From positions 1,121,064 to 1,185,063 of the forward strand of contig JALAHT010000001.1 in the NCBI GenBank assembly GCA_025384855.1: DNA of 64,000 nucleotides, read 5' to 3'. Source of the stretch: Luteirhabdus salina (GTDB lineage: Bacteria; Bacteroidota; Bacteroidia; Flavobacteriales; Flavobacteriaceae). Shown piece after piece: positions 15,870-24,185 of the stretch; the first letter of the stretch is position 1, and the number at the start of each line of letters is the position of its first letter. The translations under genes and the position numbers were made by a program. The notes beneath the pieces were generated by a model that was given only the letters and a program-made list of their open reading frames with translations, was not told where the DNA came from and searched no databases.

Positions 15870-17522
15870 ATGGTGAAAGACCGACATAAAAGTATATTTA
15901 TGAAATGGAGCCGATTGCTTCACCTGAAGCTCATGGTTTTCATCGTTGCTTTATGCGCAATTCACACAACTTCAGTTGCACAACAAGTTACTGCTTCTGT
16001 AGACACTACCACGATTCGCATAGGGGAGGAAATTCGATATAGCATGGAAGTCGTAGCCGATTCAACCGATTTAATTATTTTTCCCGATGGGCAGACCTTT
16101 CCACCCTTAGAGGTCATCGAATCCTATAAAGTTGACACCACCTTCGAACAGGCGAAATATCGACTGATCAAAAAATACGGCTTGACGCAATTCGATTCGG
16201 GAAGCTATACCATTCCGCCGCAGCGTGTCATGTATAACGATAGGGCTTTGGTTACCGATTCGTTTCAGGTTGAAGTTCGAAACGTGCCCGTGGATACGAC
16301 ACAACAAAGGATGTTCGACATTAAGCCAGCGATGGAAGTTAAACGTCCTCCCTTCAATTGGATCGCATTGCTACTGTGGCTGGTGCCTTTGCTAATTATC
16401 GGAGCAGGATTGTTTTGGTATTTCAGAAGAAAGAAACGAAAAGAAGAAGCAGAACAGCAGTTACCGCCATATGAAGAAGCCATTACAGCGCTTCATGAAT
16501 TGGACAATTCACCGTATTTAAAAGAACGAAAATCGAAGGAATATTATTCACACCTAACGGAAATCGTGAAACGTTACCTAGACCGTGAAGTAGATGATAT
16601 TGCACTGGAAGCTACTACTGGGGAATTGATTTCCCGTTTGCAAATGCATAAGGATGCCGGACATTTCGATTTTGACACCAACACGCTTCGAAAACTGGAG
16701 GAAATTCTACGTCGAGCCGACTTGGTGAAATTCGCAAAAATGGAACAAGCCGAAGGGCAAGCCATCAGCGACCGAAAAAGCATAGAGGAAATCATCAATG
16801 AAACTGAAGAAGCCATTCCAGAACCAACTGAAGAAGAACTGCAGGCCGATTTGGAATATCAAGAAGCACAACGACGAAAGCGGCAACGCAGAAAATGGAT
16901 ATATGCTGGAGTTGGTGTATTGGTAGCTGTTGTGCTGGCTGGAGCTATTTATGGAAGTATGACAGGCTTCGACAATCTGCGTGATAAAGTATTCGGAAAC
17001 GAAATGCGAGAGTTGGCCGAAGGTCGTTGGTATAAAAGTGAATACGGCAGTCCACAGATTATTATCGAAACCCCCGAAGTTTTGGTGCGTAAGGTCGATT
17101 CTACCGGAAAGGGAACTACGTTTGAAACAGGAGCCCTGATGGAACCGTTCTATATTTCGGTAAGCACGGTACCACTTCAAGTGGAACAGAAGATAGGACT
17201 CGAACAGGCGATGGATGTCGCCTTGGAAACGCTTGAAGAGCGCGGAGCAACAAATCTGTTGGTAAAGCGCGAAGCCTTCGAAACCCAAAAAGGGATTACG
17301 GGTCTAAAAGCCTTCGGAAAACTGAATGTGAAGGTTTCCGAGGATAAAATATTAGATGTCGATAGTCATTACGAATTGTTACTTTTTGCACAGCCGGGCT
17401 ATCTACAACAAATATTATTGGTATATCAAGACGATGGAAAGTACGCTGAAGGCATTCAAGAGCGTATTCTCAAATCAGTTGAACTGGAAGTTCCGGCTTC
17501 CTCCCAAACCGTTACTCAGTGA
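15870..17522 (+). CDS. bat-operon membrane protein with two transmembrane helices
   Basis: A 550-residue protein whose signal peptide or signal anchor (about residues 17-37) ends in S-V-A-Q-Q. A periplasmic Ig-like domain resembling part of BatD follows (about 40-140), then a membrane helix at about 165-183, a charged cytosolic helical region, a second helix at about 345-363 and a C-terminal alpha/beta region. I do not know an established name for it; genes of this size sit between the DUF58 and batA genes in flavobacterial bat operons. The ATG lies one base after the DUF58 stop and the stop overlaps the batA start by one base, so translation is coupled. Confidence 0.7.
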   Translation: MVKDRHKSIFMKWSRLLHLKLMVFIVALCAIHTTSVAQQVTASVDTTTIRIGEEIRYSMEVVADSTDLIIFPDGQTFPPLEVIESYKVDTTFEQAKYRLIKKYGLTQFDSGSYTIPPQRVMYNDRALVTDSFQVEVRNVPVDTTQQRMFDIKPAMEVKRPPFNWIALLLWLVPLLIIGAGLFWYFRRKKRKEEAEQQLPPYEEAITALHELDNSPYLKERKSKEYYSHLTEIVKRYLDREVDDIALEATTGELISRLQMHKDAGHFDFDTNTLRKLEEILRRADLVKFAKMEQAEGQAISDRKSIEEIINETEEAIPEPTEEELQADLEYQEAQRRKRQRRKWIYAGVGVLVAVVLAGAIYGSMTGFDNLRDKVFGNEMRELAEGRWYKSEYGSPQIIIETPEVLVRKVDSTGKGTTFETGALMEPFYISVSTVPLQVEQKIGLEQAMDVALETLEERGATNLLVKREAFETQKGITGLKAFGKLNVKVSEDKILDVDSHYELLLFAQPGYLQQILLVYQDDGKYAEGIQERILKSVELEVPASSQTVTQ

Positions 17523-18523
17523 TGCAACAGTTCGAATTTGTACATCCCGAGTTCTTTTGGCTGCTTTTGGTGCTTCCGTTGCTTATTGGCTGGTATTTCT
17601 GGAAACGAAAACAACAATCGGCTTCGCTTTCCATATCTAGCATCAAAGGGTTTAAAACCAAAAATAACTGGTTGGCACGACTGAAACCGATTTTATTTAT
17701 TCTTCGCTTGCTTGCTATTACCGCCTTTATCGTTGCCATTGCACGTCCGCGTAATGTTGATGAAACCACACGGACTAAAACTACCAAGGGTATCGATATT
17801 GTTATGGCAATTGATGTCTCGGCTAGTATGTTGGCACGAGACTTAAAGCCGAATCGATTGGAAGCATTAAAAAATGTGGCCGGACGTTTTATTAATAATC
17901 GTCCGAACGACCGAATTGGACTGGTGGAATATGCAGGGGAAAGCTATACAAAAACACCTCTTACCAGCGACAAAAGCATTGTATTGTCGTCTTTAAAAAG
18001 CATAAAGTATAATACGATAATTGAAGGTGGAACGGCTATTGGCATGGGCTTGGCCACCTCGGTGAATAGATTGAAGGAAAGCAAGGCGAAGAGTAAGGTC
18101 ATCATCTTGCTTACCGACGGAGTGAACAACAGTGGGTTTATCGATCCGAAGATCGCCAGTGAACTCGCGGTAGAATTTGGAATTAAGGTATACACCATCG
18201 GACTGGGAACGAACGGGATGGCCATGTCGCCTATTGGATTAAGACAAGATGGAACATTTCAGTATGGTAGTATTCAGGTTGAAATCGATGAAACCTTGTT
18301 AGAGGAAATTGCACAAACTACCGGAGGCCAATATTTTAGAGCCACCAGTACAACCAAGTTGAATGAGATCTATGATGAAATCAACAAGCTTGAAAGAACC
18401 GACATCGAAGAATTTCGCTACATCAACTACGAAGAGCAATTCCGTTGGTGGGTATTTTTAGGGCTTGGATTATTAGCGCTGGAGTTACTGTTGCGCTACA
18501 CCGTATTTAAAGGATTTGTATAA
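17522..18523 (+). CDS. batA: BatA, von Willebrand factor A domain membrane protein
   Basis: A 333-residue protein with two N-terminal membrane helices (about residues 8-25 and 55-75), a von Willebrand A domain (about 90-285) and a C-terminal helix (about 303-322). The MIDAS starts as A-I-D-V-S-A-S-M near residue 95, with the downstream T-D-G-V-N-N-S loop near 200. BatA and BatB are paralogous inner-membrane proteins thought to form a complex with MoxR and BatC-E that helps Bacteroidota tolerate oxygen or envelope stress. The ATG shares its A with the upstream TGA; a GTG one codon earlier is a possible alternative. Confidence 0.93.
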   Translation: MQQFEFVHPEFFWLLLVLPLLIGWYFWKRKQQSASLSISSIKGFKTKNNWLARLKPILFILRLLAITAFIVAIARPRNVDETTRTKTTKGIDIVMAIDVSASMLARDLKPNRLEALKNVAGRFINNRPNDRIGLVEYAGESYTKTPLTSDKSIVLSSLKSIKYNTIIEGGTAIGMGLATSVNRLKESKAKSKVIILLTDGVNNSGFIDPKIASELAVEFGIKVYTIGLGTNGMAMSPIGLRQDGTFQYGSIQVEIDETLLEEIAQTTGGQYFRATSTTKLNEIYDEINKLERTDIEEFRYINYEEQFRWWVFLGLGLLALELLLRYTVFKGFV

Positions 18524-18535
18524 AGAAAGAATAAG

Positions 18536-19582
18536 ATGTACCAATTAGAACAACCGATTTATTTTTATGTATTGCTGGTAATACCAGTGGTGCTGTTGTT
18601 GTTTTTTGCGGTATTGTTATGGCAGCGAAAAGCTCAAAAGCGATTCTCCGACCGGCCATTGTTGAAAAAGCTCGCACCAAACCGTTCGGTATTTAAAGCA
18701 ACGCTAAAAATTATTATCCTTTGTTTAGCAATTGCTTGCTTGAGTTTTGCCTTGGTCAATCCAAAAATAGGAACCAAGATTGAAACCGTAAAACGTGAAG
18801 GTGTCGATGTGGTCTTCGCCTTGGATGTTTCCAAAAGTATGTTGGCAGAAGATATCGCTCCCAACCGACTGGAAAAATCGAAGCAATTGGTATCGCAAAT
18901 AATCAATAGTCTTGCAGGCGACCGGATTGGAATTATCGGCTACGCCGGAAGTGCGTTTCCACAGGTTCCCATTACAACCGATTTCGGTTCGGCGAAGCTT
19001 TTTTTGACGAGTATGAATACCGATATGGTCTCTAGTCAAGGAACGGCTATTACTGAAGCCATTCAGATGGCGGAAACCTATTACAACGATGAGGAACAAG
19101 TAAATAGAGTGCTTTTTATCGTTTCGGATGGGGAAGACCATGAAGGCAATGTGGCTTCAATTGCAGAACAAGCGGCCGAAAAGGGGATTAAGATATATAC
19201 GATTGGGGTAGGTACCGAACAAGGAGGTCCGATTCCGATCAAGCGTAACGGTATTCTTCAATATTACAAAAGGGACGAAAACAATGAGCAGGTCATTACA
19301 CGGCTCGGAAAGGAAACCCTTCAGGAAATTGCCGAAGAAGCCAATGGCGAATATATCGATGGCAGTAATACGCAGGAAGTGGTTGACAATGTGACAGCTA
19401 TCCTCAATGGAATGGATAAAAAGGAATTTGAAGCGAAACAATTTACCGATTTTAAAGACCAATTTCAGTGGTTTTTGGGCGGGGCATTGTTTTTGCTTGT
19501 ATTGGATGTATTCCTATTGGAACGGAAAACCGAATGGGTAAAACGATTGAACCTTTTTGGAGAACGGGATAAACGGTCGTAA
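18536..19582 (+). CDS. batB: BatB, von Willebrand factor A domain membrane protein
   Basis: This 348-residue paralogue of BatA has the same layout: N-terminal helices at about 8-28 and 58-76, a von Willebrand A domain at about 88-300 with MIDAS A-L-D-V-S-K-S-M near residue 97 and V-S-D-G-E-D-H-E near 198, and a C-terminal helix at about 310-330. It follows batA after 12 bases. The MIDAS residues are intact in both paralogues, so both can probably bind a divalent metal and ligand. Confidence 0.93.
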   Translation: MYQLEQPIYFYVLLVIPVVLLLFFAVLLWQRKAQKRFSDRPLLKKLAPNRSVFKATLKIIILCLAIACLSFALVNPKIGTKIETVKREGVDVVFALDVSKSMLAEDIAPNRLEKSKQLVSQIINSLAGDRIGIIGYAGSAFPQVPITTDFGSAKLFLTSMNTDMVSSQGTAITEAIQMAETYYNDEEQVNRVLFIVSDGEDHEGNVASIAEQAAEKGIKIYTIGVGTEQGGPIPIKRNGILQYYKRDENNEQVITRLGKETLQEIAEEANGEYIDGSNTQEVVDNVTAILNGMDKKEFEAKQFTDFKDQFQWFLGGALFLLVLDVFLLERKTEWVKRLNLFGERDKRS

Positions 19583-19597
19583 TTTGAAGTATGTAGC

Positions 19598-20470
19598 ATG
19601 AAGATTTTGAATATGAACAATAGTTTGTTTATTAAAAGTGTATGGACGCTTTTCCTATGCTTGGGGGTTACTCAAGTTTGGGGGCAGGAACTCGATAAAG
19701 AGCAGCAGAAGGAGCTAAAACAGGCCGATGTGTATGCGCGTGAAGCGCAAGAAGCCTTGCGGGAGGAACAATTCCCGATGGCAGAAGCCGATTATCGAAA
19801 GGCTATTGCCTTAAATCCGAAGAGTGAAACCTCAAAATATAATCTTGGAACGGCGTATTACAACCGCGCCCAAAATGATGAAGCCATCCAGCGTTTTAAG
19901 CAGGCTGCTTCCGTAGCACAATCAAAGGCCGAAAAGCATAAAGCCTACCACAATCTTGGCAATGGCTTTATGAACAATAAAAAATACCAAGAAGCGGTGG
20001 AAGCGTATAAAAATGCGCTTCGCAATAACCCAACCGATGAGGAAACCCGCTATAACTTGGCGTTAGCAAAGGAAATGCTTGAAAAGAATCCTCCACAAGG
20101 TGGTGGTGGCGACGACAACAAAGACCAGCAGGACCAAAACGATCAGAATAAAGATCAGGAGAACAAGGATAACCAGGGCGATAACAACCAAGGTGATCAA
20201 GGCGATGATAAGGAAAACAAAGACGAAGGCGACCAGAAGGACAAGAATAAGCAAGGTGATGAAGAAGACGATCAAGGGCAGCCGAAAGATCAAAATAAGG
20301 GTGAAGGCGATAAACAGCAGCAACCCCAACAGCCTGTTCCTGGAAAACTATCTCCCCAGCAGGTGAAGAGCCTGTTAGAGGCGATGAATAATGAAGAGAA
20401 AAAAGTTCAGGATAAAATCAACGCTAAAAAACAAAAAGGTGCAAAAGTGAAGTCGAACAAAGATTGGTAA
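19598..20470 (+). CDS. batC: BatC, tetratricopeptide repeat protein with polar low-complexity tail
   Basis: A 290-residue exported protein with a signal peptide ending near V-W-G-Q. TPR units occupy about residues 45-155, including P-M-A-E-A-D-Y-R-K-A-I-A-L-N-P and K-Y-Q-E-A-V-E-A-Y-K-N-A-L. Residues about 163-250 are a low-complexity stretch built almost only from Asp, Lys, Asn, Gln, Glu and Gly, followed by a short helical end with L-S-P-Q-Q-V-K-S-L-L-E-A. BatC is thought to bridge partners in the Bat complex. The start follows batB by 15 bases, and batD starts two bases after its stop. Confidence 0.9.
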   Translation: MKILNMNNSLFIKSVWTLFLCLGVTQVWGQELDKEQQKELKQADVYAREAQEALREEQFPMAEADYRKAIALNPKSETSKYNLGTAYYNRAQNDEAIQRFKQAASVAQSKAEKHKAYHNLGNGFMNNKKYQEAVEAYKNALRNNPTDEETRYNLALAKEMLEKNPPQGGGGDDNKDQQDQNDQNKDQENKDNQGDNNQGDQGDDKENKDEGDQKDKNKQGDEEDDQGQPKDQNKGEGDKQQQPQQPVPGKLSPQQVKSLLEAMNNEEKKVQDKINAKKQKGAKVKSNKDW

Positions 20471-20472
20471 CG

Positions 20473-22251
20473 ATGATGAAGCTGAAATCAATTCTTTCTT
20501 TGATGCTTGTGCTATTTCTCGGATTTTCGGGAATCGCACAGGTAACCTTCGATGCGAAAGTGAGTAAAGAACGGCTCGGAGTTAACGAGCGACTGCGCAT
20601 CGATTTTGAAATGAACAAGGATGGCGATAACTTCAATCCGCCAGACTTTAACGGGTTTCGCGTGGTCGGCGGTCCCAACCAGGCCATCAGCAATTCCTAT
20701 ATCAACGGAAAGCGAAGCTATAGTAAGACCTATAGTTATTTTCTAGCACCACAGGCACAGGGTTCCTTTACCATCGGGCAGGCAACCATCGAAATTGAAG
20801 GGGAAACGTATAAAAGTTTACCCATTAAAGTGACCGTAACTCAAGCGGTAGAAAAGCCTCAGGATGGCAACAATGCGGATTATGTAGCAAGTGAAAACGT
20901 GCATCTGGTCGCTGAGGTTAGCAAAACCAATCCGTATTTAAATGAAGCCATTACGGTAACCTACAAAATGTATGTTTCGCGCGACGTTAGTATTACCAGT
21001 CAGTGGCGCGAATTGGATTCACCTAAGTATGCCGATTTTTGGAGTCAGAATATCGATACAAGAGGAAATTATAAGGTATACGATGGCACGTACAAAGGTG
21101 AAAGCTATCGCTATGTCATTCTTCGTACCACCGTACTATACCCGCAGAAAACAGGAGAACTTGAAATTGAGCCGCTAACATTAGATGTTCCTATCGATGT
21201 GCCATCCAATCGTCGCGATTTCTTTGGAAGACGTTTAACGACTCGAGTAAATAAAACGATTTCCGCAGGAAAACGAACGATTGATGTGAAACCATTACCG
21301 CTGGAAGGTCGGCCCGACGATTTTGCTGGTGCTGTTGGCGATTTCGATTTTGAAGTGAAAACATCTAAAGAGACGTTGGATGCCACAGAATCGTTGGAGC
21401 TTCAAGTATTGGTTTCAGGAAATGGAAACTTGAAACTCTTCGATCCGCCTTCGGTAAAACTACCAAGCTCACTTGAAGTCTATGAGCCTGAGCGTTCCGA
21501 AAATGTGCGTACAACGCGTTCGGGAATGGAAGGCGATATTACGGAGACCTACACGGTAGTACCACAATTCAAAGGGAAGTATCCTATTCGTCCGTTGACG
21601 TTTTCCTTTTTCGATCCGATGACGGAAACGTATAAAACAAGAACGTCGAACGAAATCGTCATCAATGTTGAGCAAGGTCCTGTTACGCCGGTCGCTTCAG
21701 CAAACGATGAAAATACCGCAAAGCAACCCGTGACGCTTTCTGAAGATCAATTTAAGTATATAAAAACGAGCACTTCCTTTTCTTCAGTCGAAAAAGATAA
21801 TTTCTTTCAGTCTACCTTATTTTGGTCGTTGGTAGGAGCACCCCTTTTATTGATTCCAATTTTGATGTTTGTCGGACAAAAGCGCAAGGAACGCTTAGCC
21901 GATGTGGAAGGAAACCGTTTACGCCGTGCCAACAAATTGGCGAAAAAGTATTTAAGTGAAGCGAAACGAAATTTAGGAGACAAAGTAGCCTTTTATGATG
22001 CCTTGGAACGGGCGCTTCACAATTATTTGAAGGCAAAATTGGATATCGTAACCAGTGAGTTCAGCAAAGAGCGAATTGAAAGTCTGCTAGCCGAAAACAA
22101 TGTGGACAAAGCTACGATCGACAACTTTATCAGTCTGTTGAAGAATTGCGAATTTGCAAGGTATACACCCGCTTCTTCAGAAACCATGAAAGAGGATTAT
22201 AATAAAGCCGCTTCGGTAGTTTCGGAAATCGATAAACAATTCAAAAGGTAA
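20473..22251 (+). CDS. batD: BatD, membrane-anchored Ig-like oxygen-tolerance protein
   Basis: A 592-residue protein with a signal peptide ending in G-I-A-Q, three or more Ig-like domains in the periplasm (about residues 22-430), one membrane helix at about 447-467 and a cytosolic helical tail. Conserved BatD features include F-R-V-V-G-G-P near 59, S-K-T-Y-S-Y-x-L-x-P near 80 and the L-x-P-L-x-L-D-V-P segment. The ATG at 20473 is preferred, with a second ATG directly behind it; the open frame also includes an upstream TTG. It is the largest component of the operon. Confidence 0.93.
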   Translation: MMKLKSILSLMLVLFLGFSGIAQVTFDAKVSKERLGVNERLRIDFEMNKDGDNFNPPDFNGFRVVGGPNQAISNSYINGKRSYSKTYSYFLAPQAQGSFTIGQATIEIEGETYKSLPIKVTVTQAVEKPQDGNNADYVASENVHLVAEVSKTNPYLNEAITVTYKMYVSRDVSITSQWRELDSPKYADFWSQNIDTRGNYKVYDGTYKGESYRYVILRTTVLYPQKTGELEIEPLTLDVPIDVPSNRRDFFGRRLTTRVNKTISAGKRTIDVKPLPLEGRPDDFAGAVGDFDFEVKTSKETLDATESLELQVLVSGNGNLKLFDPPSVKLPSSLEVYEPERSENVRTTRSGMEGDITETYTVVPQFKGKYPIRPLTFSFFDPMTETYKTRTSNEIVINVEQGPVTPVASANDENTAKQPVTLSEDQFKYIKTSTSFSSVEKDNFFQSTLFWSLVGAPLLLIPILMFVGQKRKERLADVEGNRLRRANKLAKKYLSEAKRNLGDKVAFYDALERALHNYLKAKLDIVTSEFSKERIESLLAENNVDKATIDNFISLLKNCEFARYTPASSETMKEDYNKAASVVSEIDKQFKR

Positions 22252-22254
22252 ACT

Positions 22255-23043
22255 ATGAACAGTATAGTGAAACATTTTGGAACATCATATCGCAAGACAG
22301 CTATAGCTTTCATTTTGGCGCTAGTAAGTCTCACCCTCGGAGTTGCGCAAAACCAAGCCTTCTTCGAACAAGGCAAGGAACGCTATCGGGATGGACAGTA
22401 TCAAGAAGCCATAAATGCTTGGATGCAAATTTTGGATGACGGCCAGCATTCTTCTGAAGTATACTATAACCTAGGAAATGCACATTACAAGTTGAATAAC
22501 ATTGGGCCGAGTATCTATTATTATGAAAAAGCGCTGCAGTTGGCGCCAAACGATAGCGATATAAAGAATAACTTGGCCTTTGCTGAAAATGCCCGTATAG
22601 ATGCTATCGAACCATTACCACAATCGGTATTTTTTAGATGGTACCAGAATATTTCAGGTATCATGACCTTCAATGGTTGGGCAATAGCTACCGTAGTGAT
22701 GACTTTCTTATTTGCCTTACTCTTCTTACTGTATTGGTTTTCGGCCTCAAGCGGTCGCAAACGATTGTTCTTTACATCTTCTCTAATTTCAATAATAATT
22801 GCGATTGTAGCGATTAGTATGGCGTATACGGTGTATGACGATATGACTTCAGACACTCCTGCGATTATTTTTGCAGAGGAGACTGAGATAAAAAGTGAAC
22901 CGAATTTAGGTAGTGCTACTTCATTCCTACTTCATGAAGGTACAAAAGTCCAGATTTTGGAGTCGGAAAGAAACTGGGTACGTATTTCCTTGGTCGACGG
23001 AAAAGATGGATGGATGCCCGCTTCAGACGTGAAACGCCTTTAG
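22255..23043 (+). CDS. batE: BatE, TPR and SH3-like domain membrane protein
   Basis: A 262-residue protein with a signal or anchor helix at about 13-31, TPR units at about 34-110 (including V-Y-Y-N-L-G-N-A-H-Y-K and P-S-I-Y-Y-Y-E-K-A-L-Q-L-A-P), two membrane helices near 140-160 and 170-190, and a C-terminal bacterial SH3 domain at about 203-262 with V-R-I-S-L-V-D-G-K-D-G-W-M. It starts three bases after batD and closes the operon. Confidence 0.92.
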   Translation: MNSIVKHFGTSYRKTAIAFILALVSLTLGVAQNQAFFEQGKERYRDGQYQEAINAWMQILDDGQHSSEVYYNLGNAHYKLNNIGPSIYYYEKALQLAPNDSDIKNNLAFAENARIDAIEPLPQSVFFRWYQNISGIMTFNGWAIATVVMTFLFALLFLLYWFSASSGRKRLFFTSSLISIIIAIVAISMAYTVYDDMTSDTPAIIFAEETEIKSEPNLGSATSFLLHEGTKVQILESERNWVRISLVDGKDGWMPASDVKRL

Positions 23044-23114
23044 GTTTTAAGATTCTCTTAACAGGATTGTCATACTGAAAACGTAATTTTGAATTTTTCA
23101 GGAATTTCTGATCT

Positions 23115-23411
23115 ATGCGATTGAAAAGTATATTCTTTTTGGTGATTTTCAGCAGCTTTCTAGTAGCACCTGCCGTGCTTACGCTTGCAAAGCTTCAAGT
23201 TGATGTAAACACCTACTTTTCAATGACTGAAGAAGAAACGTCCGATAGCTATAAAGTGGGACCCAAGCAAAAAGACTCGCAATCGGAAGATGCCTTTGCG
23301 GCAGTATTTGCTGAGGATTTAGATGCAAAGGAGGGGTTTTACTACAACGCTACTTGGCAGTGGGTATACTCAGAAACCCATTCCCCTCCTCCTGAATTGT
23401 TACTATCCTAA
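23115..23411 (+). CDS. small exported or membrane-anchored protein next to carbonic anhydrase
   Basis: A 98-residue protein with a hydrophobic N-terminus (about residues 5-26), a short segment V-D-V-N-T-Y-F-S-M-T-E-E-E and an acidic middle part. The C-terminus is short and Pro-rich. Similar small proteins appear upstream of the carbonic anhydrase-SulP pair in flavobacteria, in my recollection, so it may belong to the same unit. No function can be assigned. The start codon choice is supported by the signal-like N-terminus. Confidence 0.6.
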   Translation: MRLKSIFFLVIFSSFLVAPAVLTLAKLQVDVNTYFSMTEEETSDSYKVGPKQKDSQSEDAFAAVFAEDLDAKEGFYYNATWQWVYSETHSPPPELLLS

Positions 23412-23521
23412 GAATTTTATTCGATGGCGCCCTTTTACAGGTTGCTATTCTCTCAATTTACTATATATCAAGTTCCTCTTTCAAGGGGAATGTTATACAT
23501 TTTAACTATTAAAATTTTACT

Positions 23522-24151
23522 ATGAAAGCACTTGACAAACAAGCGCAGTCGGCTATATCGCCTAGCGCAGGTATTGAACGTTTAAAAGAAGGAAACCAAC
23601 GGTTTCTTAACAAGAAGCAAGCAGACCGCGACCTTAACCAACAGGTAAAGGAAACAACAGGAGGTCAATATCCGTTTGCAGCGGTATTGAGTTGTATCGA
23701 TTCTCGCGTACCCGCTGAAATCGTATTCGACCAAGGGATTGGCGATATCTTTAGCGCTCGCGTTGCCGGAAACTTCGTAAATGAAGATGTTTTAGGAAGT
23801 ATCGAATATGCCTGTAAGGTAGCAGGTTCAAAATTGGTTGTAGTTATGGGCCATACAGCCTGTGGTGCGGTGAAAGGTGCCTGCGACGATGTAGAGCTTG
23901 GAAACATCACTGCCTTGGTGAGCAAAATAAAGCCTGCTGTTGAAGCCGTGAAAGAACCAAAAGAAGCGGATAAGCGAACGTCGTCTAACCTCGATTTCGT
24001 AAATGCAGTTTCAAAGAAGAACGTGGAGAAAACATTGGAAAACATGCGTAGCCAAAGTCCACTGCTAAAAGAGATGGAAGATAATGGCGAAATCAAGATT
24101 GTCGGCGCTATGTACGACGTTTCCGATGGAAGCGTAACGTTCTATAACTAA
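23522..24151 (+). CDS. can: beta-type carbonic anhydrase
   Basis: A 209-residue enzyme that interconverts CO2 and bicarbonate. The zinc ligands and catalytic dyad are visible: Cys58 in S-C-I-D-S-R with Asp60 and Arg62, and His111 and Cys114 in G-H-T-A-C-G-A. The length fits beta-class bacterial enzymes, and there is no signal peptide, so it is cytoplasmic. The SulP transporter starts 34 bases downstream, which suggests a bicarbonate uptake and equilibration unit. Confidence 0.95.
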   Translation: MKALDKQAQSAISPSAGIERLKEGNQRFLNKKQADRDLNQQVKETTGGQYPFAAVLSCIDSRVPAEIVFDQGIGDIFSARVAGNFVNEDVLGSIEYACKVAGSKLVVVMGHTACGAVKGACDDVELGNITALVSKIKPAVEAVKEPKEADKRTSSNLDFVNAVSKKNVEKTLENMRSQSPLLKEMEDNGEIKIVGAMYDVSDGSVTFYN

Positions 24152-24185
24152 ACCAAACATAAAAGGAATTTTAAAAACGTAACAT

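Noticed and set aside
16707-17288. 193-codon minus-strand frame in the bat operon
   Set aside because: It lies wholly inside the well-supported 15870-17522 gene and has Phe/Ser/His-rich composition without any domain.
20063-20329. 88-codon hydrophobic frame on the minus strand
   Set aside because: It is the complement of the Asp/Lys/Asn/Gln-rich BatC tail; its Val/Leu/Ile composition is a by-product.
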